64,000 nucleotides of DNA from Strix aluco (lineage: Eukaryota; Chordata; Aves; Strigiformes; Strigidae), in assembly GCF_031877795.1 (NCBI RefSeq), contig NC_133935.1, positions 49,251,330-49,315,329 on the forward strand, read 5' to 3'. Both the position numbers and the translations under genes were made by a program. Positions 13,701 through 27,379 of this stretch are shown here, piece by piece. The notes beneath the pieces were generated by a model. That model was not told where the DNA came from. It worked only from the letters and a program-made list of their open reading frames with translations, and searched no databases. Within the stretch, counting starts at the first letter, position 1. Each line of letters starts with the position of its first letter.

Positions 13701-14311
13701 AAATCACCTGGATAAGTAAGTTCATGACCACAGGTCTCGTCATTACACCCGGTTAATGCCTGGAATATGGGTATTTTTTTTGAAAATGGGAATTTGGAGA
13801 TCAGGGATGTGATAAATGCAGTGTTGGTCCTACACATTTTCTGACCTCTTAGAGAGGATTGCACAGTGATGGGCAAATGGCCAGTGACTCCAGTGGGCCA
13901 CTGTTTGGGAAAGGGTATTTGCAGGGTAGAACCACATGTGGGTGGCCAGTGCTTTGGGTTTGGTGCAGTCTTTGACCACATGTGTACACCAGTCAGCAGC
14001 AGCAGAGCACCAGTCTTTCACCACAGAAGATGAACAAAAATTTATATGTTACGTTATCTGCCATCAAATTGCCAATTCAATTAGTGTGTTACAATCAGGA
14101 CAGGAGGCACAAAGCCATAAACGTCTCAAATGTTTTTATGCAAAAAGAATTCAGGATTCCTGCCTTGGTAAAAGCCCCTGCTTTGCCCTGTATTAAAATT
14201 TGGTTTATTTTATAAGAAACTAAATATTACAATGGCCTTGAAGTTGTATTTGTGGGTTTTGCAGTGGTTAGGTAGTTCTCAGAAGAGGATACTGGAAAGT
14301 AAGAGACTTGC

Positions 14312-14383
14312 TGATGTCATTTTTATTTCACCAACAGTACCCGAAAAAAAAAAGCTGAAAGAGATGTTGGTGGCCCTATATAA
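14312..14383 (+). promoter_or_regulatory. IL22: IL22 core promoter
   Basis: A TATATAA box lies at 14377-14383, about 25-30 bases before the inferred start of a short noncoding exon. A CRE/ATF-like octamer TGATGTCA sits at 14312-14319. It is one base from the consensus TGACGTCA. The TATA box is clear; the CRE-like call is only a motif match. Confidence 0.6.
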
Positions 14384-14405
14384 GGTGCACCTCACCTCCT
14401 GCAGA

Positions 14406-14428
14406 GCACATCAAGAATCACAGCAAAG
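14406..14428 (+). other. IL22: IL22 noncoding first exon (5' UTR)
   Basis: A short leader of roughly 20-25 bases starts about 30 bases after the TATA box and ends at a GGTAAGG donor (GT at 14429). An 82-base intron follows, ending in ctctctctcatcag, with the coding exon from 14511. Mammalian IL22 also has a noncoding first exon. The 5' end is estimated from TATA spacing. Confidence 0.5.
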
Positions 14429-14564
14429 GTAAGGCTTGCAGCCTTTGTGCTTCTCTCACTTTGCCTTGCCCGCTCTCTCTGATGCTACTAACCCTGCTCT
14501 CTCTCATCAGTGCTGAGTGCTGTAGCTGCAACCTGCTGGCACAGACGACTTTGGATTGTGAGCC

Positions 14565-16669
14565 ATGGCCTCCCTACAGACCTTGACCAAAAGCTTCTCA
14601 GGATGGGTCATCTGCTGCTGCTGTTGCTGTCTCCCTCTTCTTCTCACCAGCCCTCTGCCTCCAAATGGAATAGGGGTGACTTCTACCACCCATCATGCCT
14701 GCAGGCTCAGGAAGATCAACTTCCAGCAGCCCTACATCAGGAATCGCACCTACACCTTGGCTAAAATGGTACAGTAACCCATGTGTCCTTCATGGTGGGA
14801 TCTGTGGACCTCCTTCTCTTCCAGTGCCCTGGCTTCTCACCTTTGGCATTCCTCTCTCTTTCTCATGCCTTTCTCCAGAAAAATACGTGCATTTGCAGTA
14901 AGGTAGAGCTTGGGTGTGTGGAGTGGGTGTGTTGCCTGCTGGTTGAGTAGCCTGGGGGAAGCTGCTGCCTCTCCTCCTCCTGCTACTCAAAGGAAAGGCA
15001 GCCCCTGGGACAGCATAGCTGCTTCTCTCAAGTGGCTGCTGCTAGACTGGGACAGTTGTGAAACATGAGCTTAAATGTCTCTGTCTGCCCAGTCCATTTG
15101 GACCTGGGCCTGCCTGTGACACCAGCCATGGCCAGACAGCTCCTTGGGCAGAGCTCTTACAGTGCTCTGCTTGGACAGGTTTCTTGGTTGCTCTTACCAT
15201 CGGTGGGTCCCCACAGTGTCTGCTATCAAGTGCTGCAGCACCTCCCAGCAGCGCTGTGGGCCACCCTGAGGTCGGCCACCTGCGGCATCTGGTTTAGTCA
15301 TCATAACCACTACGATATCTGACGTTTAAGAGGGGGACAGTAATTCAGAGTTCTGCTTGTTTTCCAGTGATACCGACCTTGAATCTCACTCCATTAAGGG
15401 TAGAAAGACACAATGTCCAAGCTTATCTACCTGTAACAGACTGTCTATGGTGTCCATTCCATCATTTAATCTGCAGTATTACTGATGAAAACCTTAAGGT
15501 TTATTATTAATTTTTAGGTAAGGTTCCCATCCCCACCTGACATTTCCTTTTTTTCCTCTTAGGCCAGGGTCTCAGATGAGGACACAGACAACAGGCTCAT
15601 TGGGCAGCAGCTCTATGTTAACATCAAGGTAAGCCTTACACCAGGAGGCTGCTCTTTGCATCCTTCTGCATTGATCTGTTGCCATGATTTTAACATGACC
15701 ACTTACCTGCATACATAGGAAAACAACCGCTGCTACATGATGAAGAGGATTGTGGAGATTGTAGTGGAAGATGTCCTCCTTACGAAGGCCAAGGGCCAGT
15801 ACCCATACGCTGAGGAGGTGGCACACTTCTTGGCATCCCTGACCTCGGAGCTGAGCAGATGTGTGAGTAGTGTTGGGTGTCTTTCCCTCCTCTGAGTCAT
15901 GACTCTTGTTGCTACTCCTGAATCTCAGAATGCTGCAAACAGCAGCTAAAGGCAGTGATATGAAGGGAAACCTCAGATGAAAGATACTGAACTCGAGGTT
16001 GATAGAAAGGTGTGAAAAAGGAAAAAAACCACATTGATGCATACAGCTGCCAGTGTTATGTCTGGATGTGTTCTTTTTTTTTTAGAAATTCTCAGGACAC
16101 AGAGAGCACATTGAAAAGAACCTGGAAGAAATGAAGAGCAAAATGAAACAGGTACATTTTTTCACAACATTTAAAAAAAGCTGTTCCAAATCCCAGTCAT
16201 TTAGTTGGATTAAGGCTGATGTAATTATGAAACAAACTCTGGAGATTATTTAGGAGGTGAAGCCTGCAGGGGCATTAAAGAGGAGATCAGTGCTGTTTCC
16301 ACTTCCAACCCTCCTTCACTTGTCCTGTTAACTCTCTGCATATGTTATGGTAATTTAAACCTTCAGAAGTCACATTGCAGGTAACTGTATACGCTAGACT
16401 AGATTTGAATGAGCTAGTTTATATTTTATGGTATAATGACTCTAATAGAACTACTTAAGAGAATAAGTAGTTTCAATTCAGTTTCTGTAACAAGCCCAAT
16501 TTCAATTTTCTGAGAAGTAGTGAGATGCTAAAACTTACATTCTGCTCTTTTCTAGTTGGGAGAGAATGGAAAGACTAAAGCCATTGGAGAACTGGATTTA
16601 CTGTTTGACTACATAGAAAATGCCTGCACTGATGCCCCGAAGAAGGGAGGGAACAAGAAGAAAAACTGA
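14565..16669 (+). CDS. IL22: Interleukin-22, complete, five coding exons
   Basis: IL-22 is a secreted IL-10-family helical cytokine from T and innate lymphoid cells. It acts on epithelia through IL22RA1/IL10RB and STAT3. Coding exons are 14565-14768, 15563-15628, 15719-15862, 16086-16151 and 16556-16669. All introns are GT..AG and phase 0. The product is 197 residues, against about 179 in human. A signal peptide occupies roughly residues 1-33 and contains six cysteines in a row (17-22). The four family cysteines are present at C46, C95, C138 and C184, fitting the two known disulfides. An N-glycosylation site NRT lies at 60-62, within the family block NFQQPYI.NRT. The helix F motif LGENGKTKAIGELD starts at 161. 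After C184 there is a lysine-rich extension of 13 residues (ending KKGGNKKKN) not found in mammalian IL-22. The start codon follows the exon-2 acceptor by 54 bases and opens directly into the signal peptide. Confidence 0.95.
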
Positions 16670-17335
16670 AAGAATTTCAGATCAGGCTTGAAGAGATGTC
16701 TCTGAAAAACTCTTGCTGTAACTCAAATTGATTAATTGTTGTGGACAAAAACCCCTCACCCACAGATGCAGTATATTTTTCACTTGTGCCGAAAATAGCA
16801 AACTAAGTGGGCACAGACAGGATGTGTATTGCTGCCGCCTTTGAAAATGAAAACTCCAGGACAGTGTTTGCAGCTTCATTTCAACACAGGGCACTAGTTA
16901 TTTTCAAAGGCATGCTCCTGTCCTCCTCATCTCCATAGGAATAAGGCAACTGTTTCTGTATTTTATATGCTGAGATTTGGCACCTATGAATGAGCTTTGG
17001 TTAAGGTAGGCAGTGATATGTAGCCAGGATGTTTTGAGCCTTTTACTTGGAAAATTCTCTTGCATATGTTGCCCCCTTCTGACCTTTACCTGAAAAGTTG
17101 ATATTTCAGAAATAATTTTTGTTGTTCATATTTAATGATAACTTATTTTAAGGTAATTTTACAGTACTTTTATTTATGTAGATTAATTGAAAAATATCCA
17201 AGGATATGTATTTATGAAGCTCTACCAGGGGGTTTTAAGTGAACTATGAAATTAAAACTGCTGTGTGATATTTATATGCAGATGGATTGTTTTATAAATG
17301 CTTACTCTTTAATTTATTATAATAAATATTTTGGT
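16670..17335 (+). promoter_or_regulatory. IL22: IL22 3' UTR with AU-rich elements and poly(A) signal
   Basis: Noncoding sequence follows the IL22 stop. Several ATTTA-type pentamers cluster between about 17125 and 17320, in very AT-rich DNA. Such elements mark cytokine mRNAs for rapid decay by TTP/AUF1-type proteins. The AATAAA poly(A) signal is at 17321-17326. The resulting UTR is about 670 bases. Confidence 0.7.
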
Positions 17336-20300
17336 CATCAAATATTGCCATTTACAGAGCTTTTCTCTTTTACTCAAACATAAGGGAGATGACACAAATT
17401 GTGCCTGTGGGGCTGCTGGGTCATGGCAGTATTTTTGTATCTGGAAAGGATGCAAGCTCGGTCTGGGGACATGCTTCTTCACCATAAGGCTGCAATTTCA
17501 ACTCATCACAGGCCAGGGCTTAACAGGGAGCATGTGGGTCAGCATTTCTTGTGGGGGGTGATGGGAAAAATAGCATCATTCATGAGAGTTATTGGTTTTG
17601 TTCATTGATTTTGCCTCAGTATGCCCGTAGACAAGATCCCATCTTGAATAGCTGCTGGTGAAAAGTCTCAAACTGTCCCGCCCTGGGTCAGATGAGATGG
17701 TGACAAACAGGCAGCACTTGTACTGAAAACTCAGTACTGTGTTCTCACTGCCCCATAGACGTGCTGAGCACTAATGGCAGCATCAGAGATTTGAGAGCAT
17801 TTTAGAAGTGAAGTGCTCTCCACGCAAGCTCCCAAACAGAAAAAACCCCTCAGTCACTGAAAAGCACTTTAATCCATCGTTATTATGTCCTTCAGCAATG
17901 TCCTATGGGCAAAGACAGCCAGAAACATTGGTGGCTGCACCAAGGTTAAAGAGGTGAAAAGCATCCAAACAGTGAGAAAGCCAGAGGAAATATGTAATAG
18001 CAGATTGTCAGCAGCTGGTGAAAACTTCTTGAAAAAGGCTTTACTATTTATTCATCAGGGCAACAGGCATCCTGTCCACACCTAAAAAAACCCCAAACAC
18101 CATGAATGTCCTCATATAAAAGACTTGAGGTTGCAGTGCAGATGACGGGGGTGAAGCTTTGCAAACACAGCATATGAGGGACATTCATATGCAAAAATGC
18201 TTGCTAAATGGATATCTAGAAGACACCCCATGAACAGATACTGTAATATGGGAAAAATGTTGGCAGAGAATCTATCTTGATCTACCTTGGTAGCTTCATC
18301 AATTAAATTCAAAGTGAATTCAAAGTTATTCCAAAAAAAGTCTCAACATGTCTTACATGAGCTGTTGAAGCTAGACAGCACTGAAGTGGGATTAAACTAT
18401 CCCATGTTGCTCCTGAATCAGAGTGATTTTGAGATAAAAACATCCATTTATACCTAATTTGAACAAGGTTTATGTGAACTGAAATGATAACAGTTTCTCG
18501 TGGTAACTTACATACTAGACTGGCATAAAATCCATCTGGATGATGGAGGCCTGTTACCTGTCAAACTAGATGCAATCAACATAGTTTACTTTGCTTCACA
18601 CTGTCATTTGCATCTCACAGCATATGAATTACATACCTGTTCACAGTCAAAGCAAAAGTGACCCAATAGTGACAGACAGCCAGGCTTTGGTACAGTGCTG
18701 GGTTTTAATCTTTTACTATATTCAGTAGGATATTTATATTTTTTTCCTGTGAGATAAGCAGTGATGTTGTCAAGAGCTGTTGGCTGACATCTTTTCTCTT
18801 ATCACTTGAATGTGTGACAGCTGACAGCAAAGGGAAGGAGGTTAAGCACCAACTGGGGAATTCATCTCACTGATCTTGGACAGACACCGTCTATTCCCAA
18901 GATACACACAACTCCCTTTATAGTCAATGGAGGGTAATAGGAATTATCCAGGTGTCATTCATCTGATCTACATTAGAGGTTTATAAAGACTGTTGGACTG
19001 AATAACATGACTTTGCCCTGAAAGTACCTGTTTTCTTCCTTGATTATAAATAGAGACTAGACCATGAACCACACACGTGCTGTTCCTCATTGATATCATC
19101 TCTTTTCAAATGGATAATTAACTTCTTTCCTCCATCTACTTCCTTTAGGCCTCTTCCACATTGTCCTTGTTGAGCTGCCCTACACAGAAGTGTGAAATCA
19201 ATCTCTCAAGCTTCCCATGCTGGGGCTAAACCCTGATGAAAACCCATTAGTCCACAAAAATGTAAAAGCAAATTCAACTATTTATTAACTTCTTGAACCT
19301 TGAAAACCACCAGCTGGAAGACTCTACCATGGAAACCTCATGAGCTGGAGCCCTGGAAATGCCACACAGCAAATTTTGCAGAATTTCCTTCATAGGTTTT
19401 CTTGCAGGGCATGTGTGACTTGTGGGTGTGTGCAGGATGGCAGGCAATGGTCAATTCTGAACAGACAAAGGAGGTAGAAGTCATAGGAGGTTTCCCTTAC
19501 AAGCAGGGGAAATGTCTGGGACAAACAATTACTGACCAAAAGAAAATAAAGATATGCTTTCAGTCAGGCAAGCTGGGTTTCAATTCAGTCAATAGTTACA
19601 GCTCTAAAAAGGAAAATCATGCTGAAATGTTTCGTTCTGACATTTTCTAAATAAAATATTTCAGTTTTACGTTTCAAAATAGTGTTTTGGTTTAGAATTT
19701 TATGTACATTTTCTTTCAAAGGTTGAAAAGAGATTTGAAAGCAAAATGAGCTGTTTCATTTTGAGTTGGACAAGTGCTTTGGGCTGACCCAAAATGAATT
19801 TTTTTGGTTTAATTTTTCAGTTGGGTCACCAAAGAGAAACTCCGTTGTTCACACAATTCTAACTTGTGTTGCCCTATTTTCCTTTCCTCAGCCTACCTCC
19901 AAGTCATGGACTATTTCTAATTCCCAGAGGTCCTCGACCTAGCGCTATTAGGGAAGTGACCTGCTCCACATCCTTCAGTGAGGACACCTCCACTGTAGAG
20001 GCTGGAGGACCTCTTCCCAAGCAAACATTGACAGAGCTCCCTACCACCAAATTTGTGTTTTGTTGACTCTTCCTCCGCTTCACTTACATTAAATGACAAG
20101 AACAGGCATTTTTTTTGTTACATAAATAATTGTAAAACATTTAAACTACCTCTGAAACTTCCTATTTTGAAGACAGAGGAACGCAAAGCATGAATAGAAG
20201 TTTCCACATCCTGCTGAGTAAGTATTGGTGACAGTTTAAGAAACATCTCTTAAATATATTGCATGGAGTGTTAGTTAGTTGTGAGATTTACATGTTCAGT

Positions 20301-23300
20301 GTCTAAATATATACTCCTTAAGTGACCTAGAATAATAGAGGGTTGATATTTCCAATTTGCTGCTGGAAGTACATCCTAGACAATGCAAAGAGCTAAAGTT
20401 ATCCTGATAGTAAACCAGCGGCATGTGATTATGTCAGCCGGTGCTTTAGAGCACAATTAGCTAAACATTTAGCTGCTTTAAAGAAGGTATGGACAGCATT
20501 GAACAACAGTAAATGCCTGATAAACTTTTCAGTCACAGCCATCATCAGTACTCAATGGATGTTTGTAAAATTGATGTAATCTGGAGCAGAACTGACCTAC
20601 TAATGTGAAGCAGGATTGGCAGAGTCATTACAGTAAATCTCAGGCTTATGAATGATGCTGTCAGGAAGAAGGTAGTGACTGTGGAAAGAAGAAAAACCTA
20701 CAATGTAGTTCTGTGGGACCTAGGGTATTTTTGGCAGGTCACTACCCAATGATATGTTACATAAAATAACATATTTAGGATGGAAAGTAATGCAACCTTT
20801 CAGGGGATCCAGTCTAGGATTCTGTGCCATTCAAGAATTTGTTAGGAAGTCTTATTTGTGTGAGGTAAATAATTACAAAATACAAATGAAGCTAAGGCTG
20901 ATGGCATTTTTGGGGCTATGCATGCTTCTTAACACATATCTGTAACACCTTTTTATTGGTTAACACGCATCTGCAGACCTTATCAGATGAACTATATGAA
21001 TTTCACCACTAGCAAAAGTGTTAAACAACTATGTAAGTGAAAAGTTTTCCTCTGAAGTCTAGGAAATTACTCTCTCTGTTTAACCTTTAAACTCTAAGTC
21101 CCTGGTCAAAGTCAGAGATATCATTATAATTTAATCTGGAATTCACTGATGAATGGTTTAGAAAAGAAGATATTCCTACATCTTTCCTCCTCCAGCAAGA
21201 AATTAAAAAAAAATTATTTTGAGAAGAACTGTCCATTTATCTTCAGCAAATTAACTCGTGAGACCCAAATGTAAACATTTTTTGAGTATGAAGGATTAAG
21301 TCACAGCATTAAATATTTCTAAGATCAGGCCATTTTTCTTCTTTAGGATTGCATAAAGAGAAAAGGCAAATCTAAACTAAAAACATTTTATGTTTTGCTC
21401 AGGACAACATGGATCAAAATATTTTGAAAAAACAGAGTGAAGAATATGTCTTTGGCTAGCTGACTTGAAACTGTTTTATGGTTGTTTCTGCAAGAACCAG
21501 TAAGGTTCTTCAACAGAAATTGTGGCCCTAGTTTCAAATGACCGAAAGCAAAATGATACAGTTTTCCAAAAACTGAAAAATTGCATTGATTTAAAGTTTA
21601 TTTTGTCACATAGTTTTCCAAAAGAGGGTTGTTTCCAATTCCTACAGCACATTTAAGGAGGGGTGATGATGTTCATTAAACTATGAAAGGAATGGGGCAA
21701 TTACGTATCTGTGGTAAAGTCTAAAACCTATGCAATTGTTAAGATTGACTTTCTGATCTGTCTTTTGCATTGGGCCTTGACATGTAAGAGCTCCCCAATG
21801 GATTAGCTCATCATGTGTGTTCCTGCTCCATAGAAGATAGAAAGAAAACTCCTACTGGCTTCAAAGTGTATAAGATCAGCCTTGTAGGTTGTGACTGTAT
21901 CAAGTTAATTATAAGAAAAGATTAAATATTTCAACACAGATGTTAAGATGGAAGTGATGAATTGGACTGCTCCAATGAAAGGCTTGTTCCAGAAAGTCCA
22001 ATGTATTGACATTTATTTGGGAAGCAGAGTTTCAAAAAAAATAGATTAAACACTACTTGTCACTGCAGTGACTGGTTTTTTTGTTGGTCTAAAACTATCC
22101 AGGCTTTGTTTTAGGTTTATACTTCTTATTAAACACATCTCTAAAATTTCTGGTTTGACAAACCTTTTTCCTTTAGTAGTTATCCTTTATAATGTGACTC
22201 CTGTCAGTCTTGAATAGGAGAAGAAAATTTTTTCATATTTTATCACAAAAAAAGTTGGATAACTGAGATTTTAGGTAGATAATCCCAGATTTAAGGATTA
22301 TCAACTCTGATGCTCATTTTTCCTTTGGTAACCCAAAAATGGAGAATACTTGTTTGTCAAGCACAGCATTTAGCAAATAATATGATTATTTTGTAGGAAT
22401 TAACATGTCAACTTCAACACCATGATCATTGCTCCTGTATTTAACAGAGGTTCCATTAAGTTTAGGAAAGCATCTTGGTTTGACAGGACCTATGTGTGTC
22501 TCAGAAAATGCAAGACAGTTACTTGCACATGAAATATCTGGTTTAACTTGACATGTGCAGTTGAAGCCTCCAAAACAAGAAGATGCTCAACCTTAGCATC
22601 ATGATCTCATTTTTAATCTTCCAATGATTCAGTTGCCACATGAGAAGGACTTCTGGGCAGTGGCTGGGAACACAAAATAAATCCGTGACCAAGACTCTGA
22701 TCCTGTAAATTTGTAAAGCACCACAAGTTTTCCCCATTTTGATAATAGCCTTGTATTAGTCATCTGCCCTAGCTTTGGTGCCAGAAAACTAGTTAGAAAA
22801 GTCTGAGGTGCTGCCCACAGGCTCCCACAGAGCCTGTCTCTAGCTCCGTCAGCAGCAAGGATATTAGGCAGATGAAGGGAGGTGCCCTCTGAGGGCTCGG
22901 TCTCCTCCATCAGCCGTGGGTGATGAGCACAGTCTCAGACATCCAACCTCCAGTGGTCTATGGTTGGCCGTGACAAATCCCAGGCATGGACTTCAGGGTG
23001 TTATGTTGCTCACGGGTCAAGCTACTAGCAAGAGAAAGAACCAGAAACAAGCATCTTTGTCTAGATGCTTTTTTGCCATTTTACTTCGGAAACCTTTTAG
23101 CAGTAAGAACATAAATTTAGATTTCGTTTTTCATTTCTTAATTAATTTTCCATCGGTACTTTTCACACTCTTGCAGTTATGAACTTCAGTTTATGTTAGT
23201 AATCCAGTGACATTGGAAATGAATAAATAATAAAGAACGTGTTTTAGGTGAGATGAGCATGTGAGGTTTCTATGAAAATAGGAAGACGGGAGCAACTCAT

Positions 23301-26300
23301 CTTTTCTGCACTTCTGAAAAGTAAAACAGAATTTCTTAGAGCTGCAGTATGAAGTTTTAGCTGGGAGAATTAGGTTTATGCTGTAGCCTCATTATCATAA
23401 CGGAGACAAGAGAGAGGTTGCAGATTGATAAATTATCTCCTGATCTTTGCTGTGTGGGTTACAGGAGTATATGATAAATAAAATGTTTGTTTTTCAGAAG
23501 TCACAGATTAGTAAAAATAAACCTCAGTATGTTCAGAGGTTTGGGCAAACGTTTCAGACCTGGGACACTTCAGGGCTTGCCTGCAAGTTCTGAAACAGGT
23601 TGGCTGAATATCAAGGCAACAAATCTTCTGATTTTTATGGAATTGCTAAGCTGAATGAAGAACTGCTAGAAAAATCCTCCTTCCCAAGGAAAGGAATCCT
23701 CATGTGGAAAACTTTGCTTTCAAATAATCTAATCTAAGCCTGGAAATGAAAGGGAACATTTTACAACCCCTGAAGAGCTTGTTTGGTGTCTGGTATTGGG
23801 TCAAAATTCAATAAAGTTTGCAGTGAGATTGATAAAAGCTTCTTTCCAAATGGGTACAAGTACTGAAAGTTTTTATTAGAGATGGGAAAAAAGTCATTAA
23901 ATCAAGGTTGCCATGTGATTTTTCCACCCCATACAGAGGAGTGTAGATTTAACCTCTTTCGGCTGATGTAACAAATACAAATAATCAAAAGAATGATGGC
24001 AAATAATTTTTTTCCCTTTTTTTGTAGAAAATGGTAGCTCTGAAACTTTTATTAAGACTGGAGGCCCTTTTCCATCAGATTTTTTTTTTATTTCTGCTGG
24101 TAGAAAATTAGTTTTGTGAAGAAATTTATGGTTTTGCTGCTTTTCTACCTAAGTGTTGATTTTCTCCTGGAAACTCAAAGACTGGAAAGCCCAGTACTGA
24201 TATTAAATTCTAAAAAAAAAAAAAAAAATTAAAGTTTTCATTGGATGTTCACTGGAAAGTATGGGTCTGTATTTTAAAAAATGAAAATTAGCTATTTTCA
24301 TATAGAAAACATCAACAACTTCCTAATTAGTTTCACTTCACTCCTACAAGCATATTAGGGGATTTAAACTTCTGTCACAGTTACAAAATTAACTGGATAT
24401 ACGGGAGTTTGTAAAGTCAATGCTCAGGTCTCTAATTATAATTTTGCACATAATGATTCCCTAAAAACTTTGCTAAATCTACAAATAGTAAGAGATGGAA
24501 TATTTCTGATTTGTTTAAGAAGTTCTTAAAGGTGTTTGTTAAAAAATCTCTTCCATAATTTAAACATTGTGCATGTTTTTACATATTGTGTTACAGACTA
24601 AGTAAAGAGTAAAGCCTAAAAATAGGGTAAAGAGTGAAACTTCAGACAAACAAGCTATCCAAAGTTATATATAACTAGTATTTTACTCTTTTCCTAAGTT
24701 TCTAAAATAAATTACAAATAATGTAAGAAATATGAACTTCATTATTATCTCCTTGGTTTCTAGATCTAACTTAATATTTGCTGAATTAGATTTAATTATA
24801 TTAACTGCAATAAGCAATGTTATCTTTTAGATGGTAACATGAAATTTCCTCATTGTTTTAATTGGAAAAAACCCTCAAAATCTCCCTGATCCAAAGTGAA
24901 AATCTCAATGCATATTTTGACATGTGGCATCTGTTCTCTCTCTCTAAGTGCTACTTATATTTTGTGATATTTTATTTTTCTATAACTTTTTGGAGTCTTT
25001 ACATTACAATCTCTTTTTTATAAATACTGCCAACAAGAAACCCAGATTTTACTCCACCCTCAAGTACTTCTCTAGTGCTCACTTATGTGGCCCATGCCAC
25101 AGGATTTCACGTGCTTTGGAAAATGAACCTCTCATGAGTAATTTATTATTTGGCTCCTATATCTTCTCTAGCAACAAAGTGCCAGATGTGATCATATCTG
25201 AAATTAAATCAGTAAATGTTCCACAAAAAATGCCCCTACTGATGACATTCATTGAAAGCACCACTTCACAAAGAAAGCAGATACACAATGGGAAGTCCGG
25301 AGACACGGAGGGGTTGTTGAACGAAAGCTGGGGAGATGGCACCATGGCAGCAATCTCTGACTGAAGGTCACAGACTTCTCAGGGCTTGAGGACTACTTCC
25401 AAGGGAAACATAACTGAGGGAAGCACCTTTATTAACAATAGGTTTAAGTTCACTGGAGGGAGAATGGCACCTCCAATGGAATAAAATGTTCTGGAACATC
25501 ATCTTGTTGCCTATTGCACTGTTGCTTGCCTTGCTTTTATTGTCTGGTGCTACCATTGGAGAATCAAGGTCATAGTCATTCTGCATCAGTCAGTCCGACT
25601 ATGGAAATTTACCACAAGCCAGCATTTCTTACACAGTTGTTTTTCTGTTTTTTTGTTTTGTTTTGTTTTTCAAATGAAAGACTATTCTTGCCAATAAAGA
25701 TCAACTATAATGATTTTTCTTAATGAAGTTTGTTTTGCTGCATGCTGTTAACATGGCTATGCCAGCTGAAAGGTTCAATCCCACTATTGTTCACCAGTGT
25801 CTGGTTAGGTTACTTATACCTCTGTATGTCCTAACTTATCACTGTTGTTTCTGAATATTGTCCAGAAATTCTATATTTCATTACTATTTTAAATTACATA
25901 TCAAAATTTGTTTCTCACAGGACACAGCCACCTCAGAGCAGTCTGCTCAATTCATGTCTTAAAAAATGTTCTTTTCCACACCAAGAAATCTTTCCAGGAT
26001 GGAGGCTGTAGTTTCTGCAGCTTCACAATCTTCTAGCCCAGCTTCCAGTTGATGTTACTCCTAGAGCTGTATGGGCACCCTGTCTAAATTTGAAAAGAGA
26101 AACAAGCAAGAAGGGTGAAAAAAATTAGGGGGAGAGATAAAACTGAAAAATGGTGCACAAAGGTAGAAGGAGAGAGATTTTCAGTGTAAGAGTAGTGACA
26201 TGCAAACCAACCCAATTCCACCAGCCTTGCAGCTGTGGGCATCCTCCTACCCCAGAATCAGGGCCAGGTTTCCATCTTGTTTGTTTTTTCCTTTCATAAT

Positions 26301-27379
26301 TTTAGTACAACCTTTTTATAAAGCCACAATGAAATTACAAGAAAAAGCAGGTCACAGACTCTTAAACACTCCTCTATGTTGCAAGAGAAAATGAAGAGTT
26401 TGGAATCACTGCCTGCCTACGTGGGCAAGCTGAACTGTCCATTATTGCTGAGCACATCTGTACACTCTGCAGAAATACCGCTGTACAGGGATTTCCTAGT
26501 GTGAGTTTGGTGGTACAGACGAATGTTTTCTAAAGAATTTGGGGACTGAATCACTGTCATTAAATGAGATCACTTGACTGATTGATGGGAACGATGTGAA
26601 CATGCTCAAACACATTTTCATATCTCTTTCTTTCATAATCTTTTTTTCTCAAATACAAGACTACAAGAATGTGACTAGTAAAGACTATATACATAAAGGT
26701 TTTATGTCAAATTCAGCTCCTTGCCTAGCCATGAAGTGATTACTGATTTTTAATTTCACAGCTGGAAACATTTGAAAGGCATCTTTTGATATTCAGAAAG
26801 TGCTGAGCATTCTTTCACAGCAGCTAATCGCTGGCCATAAAAATTGCTACTGCTTTGAAAACTTCAACTGTTTTCTGTTTTCTGTGCACAGAGGCAAAAT
26901 TTTAGTTTTAGTACCTTGGTGATTTCAAACTAGACCCTGAATATACTCTGTAATCTGTCTCTGAAAAGACTGAATGTGCTGAGACCTTCCTATCAGATGG
27001 CTGAAGTAAAACTAGCTTGACAGACAATTGTTGGCCACGTGTCACCAAACCAAAACACAGTAGCACAGGGAGATCCACCACTTGAACCAGTCTGTGTGTT
27101 TCTTGAAGATGAGAGCAGATTAACAGCGTGTTTTATAGCAACTCACATTTGAGGCTTACTCAAAAGATGTTACTCATAAAGTGCAAAGAGATGCAAATGC
27201 CCAGAGGATATGTAATTGGGTTTGGTTTGGGGTTTTTTTTTTTGGTTTGGTTTGTCTTCTTCATCTAGGTTTGAGTCTGATTTATGCTTTACTTAACGCA
27301 TTAACATTTTTATGAAGTTTGTCTAAGGCATAGAGTGAAAAAATTCTGAGTGTGGTGGATGTGTAGCTGTAGTGTTGGA
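17336..27379. other. IL22-IL26 intergenic region, proximal part
   Basis: AT-rich sequence with no recognisable gene. The open frames are all under 140 codons and lack domains. A run of 17 A lies at 24212-24228 and a TTTTG repeat near 25645-25670. The segment at about 20395-20540 is a mixed-composition block that looks less degraded than its surroundings and might be a conserved noncoding element; I cannot test that here. Confidence 0.5.

Larger units (their letters stand above)
3421..14311. other. MDM1-IL22 intergenic region
   Basis: No gene is recognised here. The open frames are short, overlap on both strands and lack family signatures. Items visible: a 12-bp direct repeat cttggaatcgtg at 3593 and 3620; a pair of diverged exon-like modules at 4281-4440 and 4760-4963; a TG/TA microsatellite near 7.7 kb; a GC-richer patch at 7860-8060 inside a 224-codon minus-strand frame (7663-8337); a T-rich GGTTTT tract near 9160-9186; and a 16-bp direct repeat caaaagtgttactgtc at 9572 and 9613. 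Confidence 0.6.

Noticed and set aside
15572-16042. 156-codon minus-strand frame across IL22 exons 3 and 4
   Set aside because: It is the shadow of the IL22 coding exons and introns and has no family signature.
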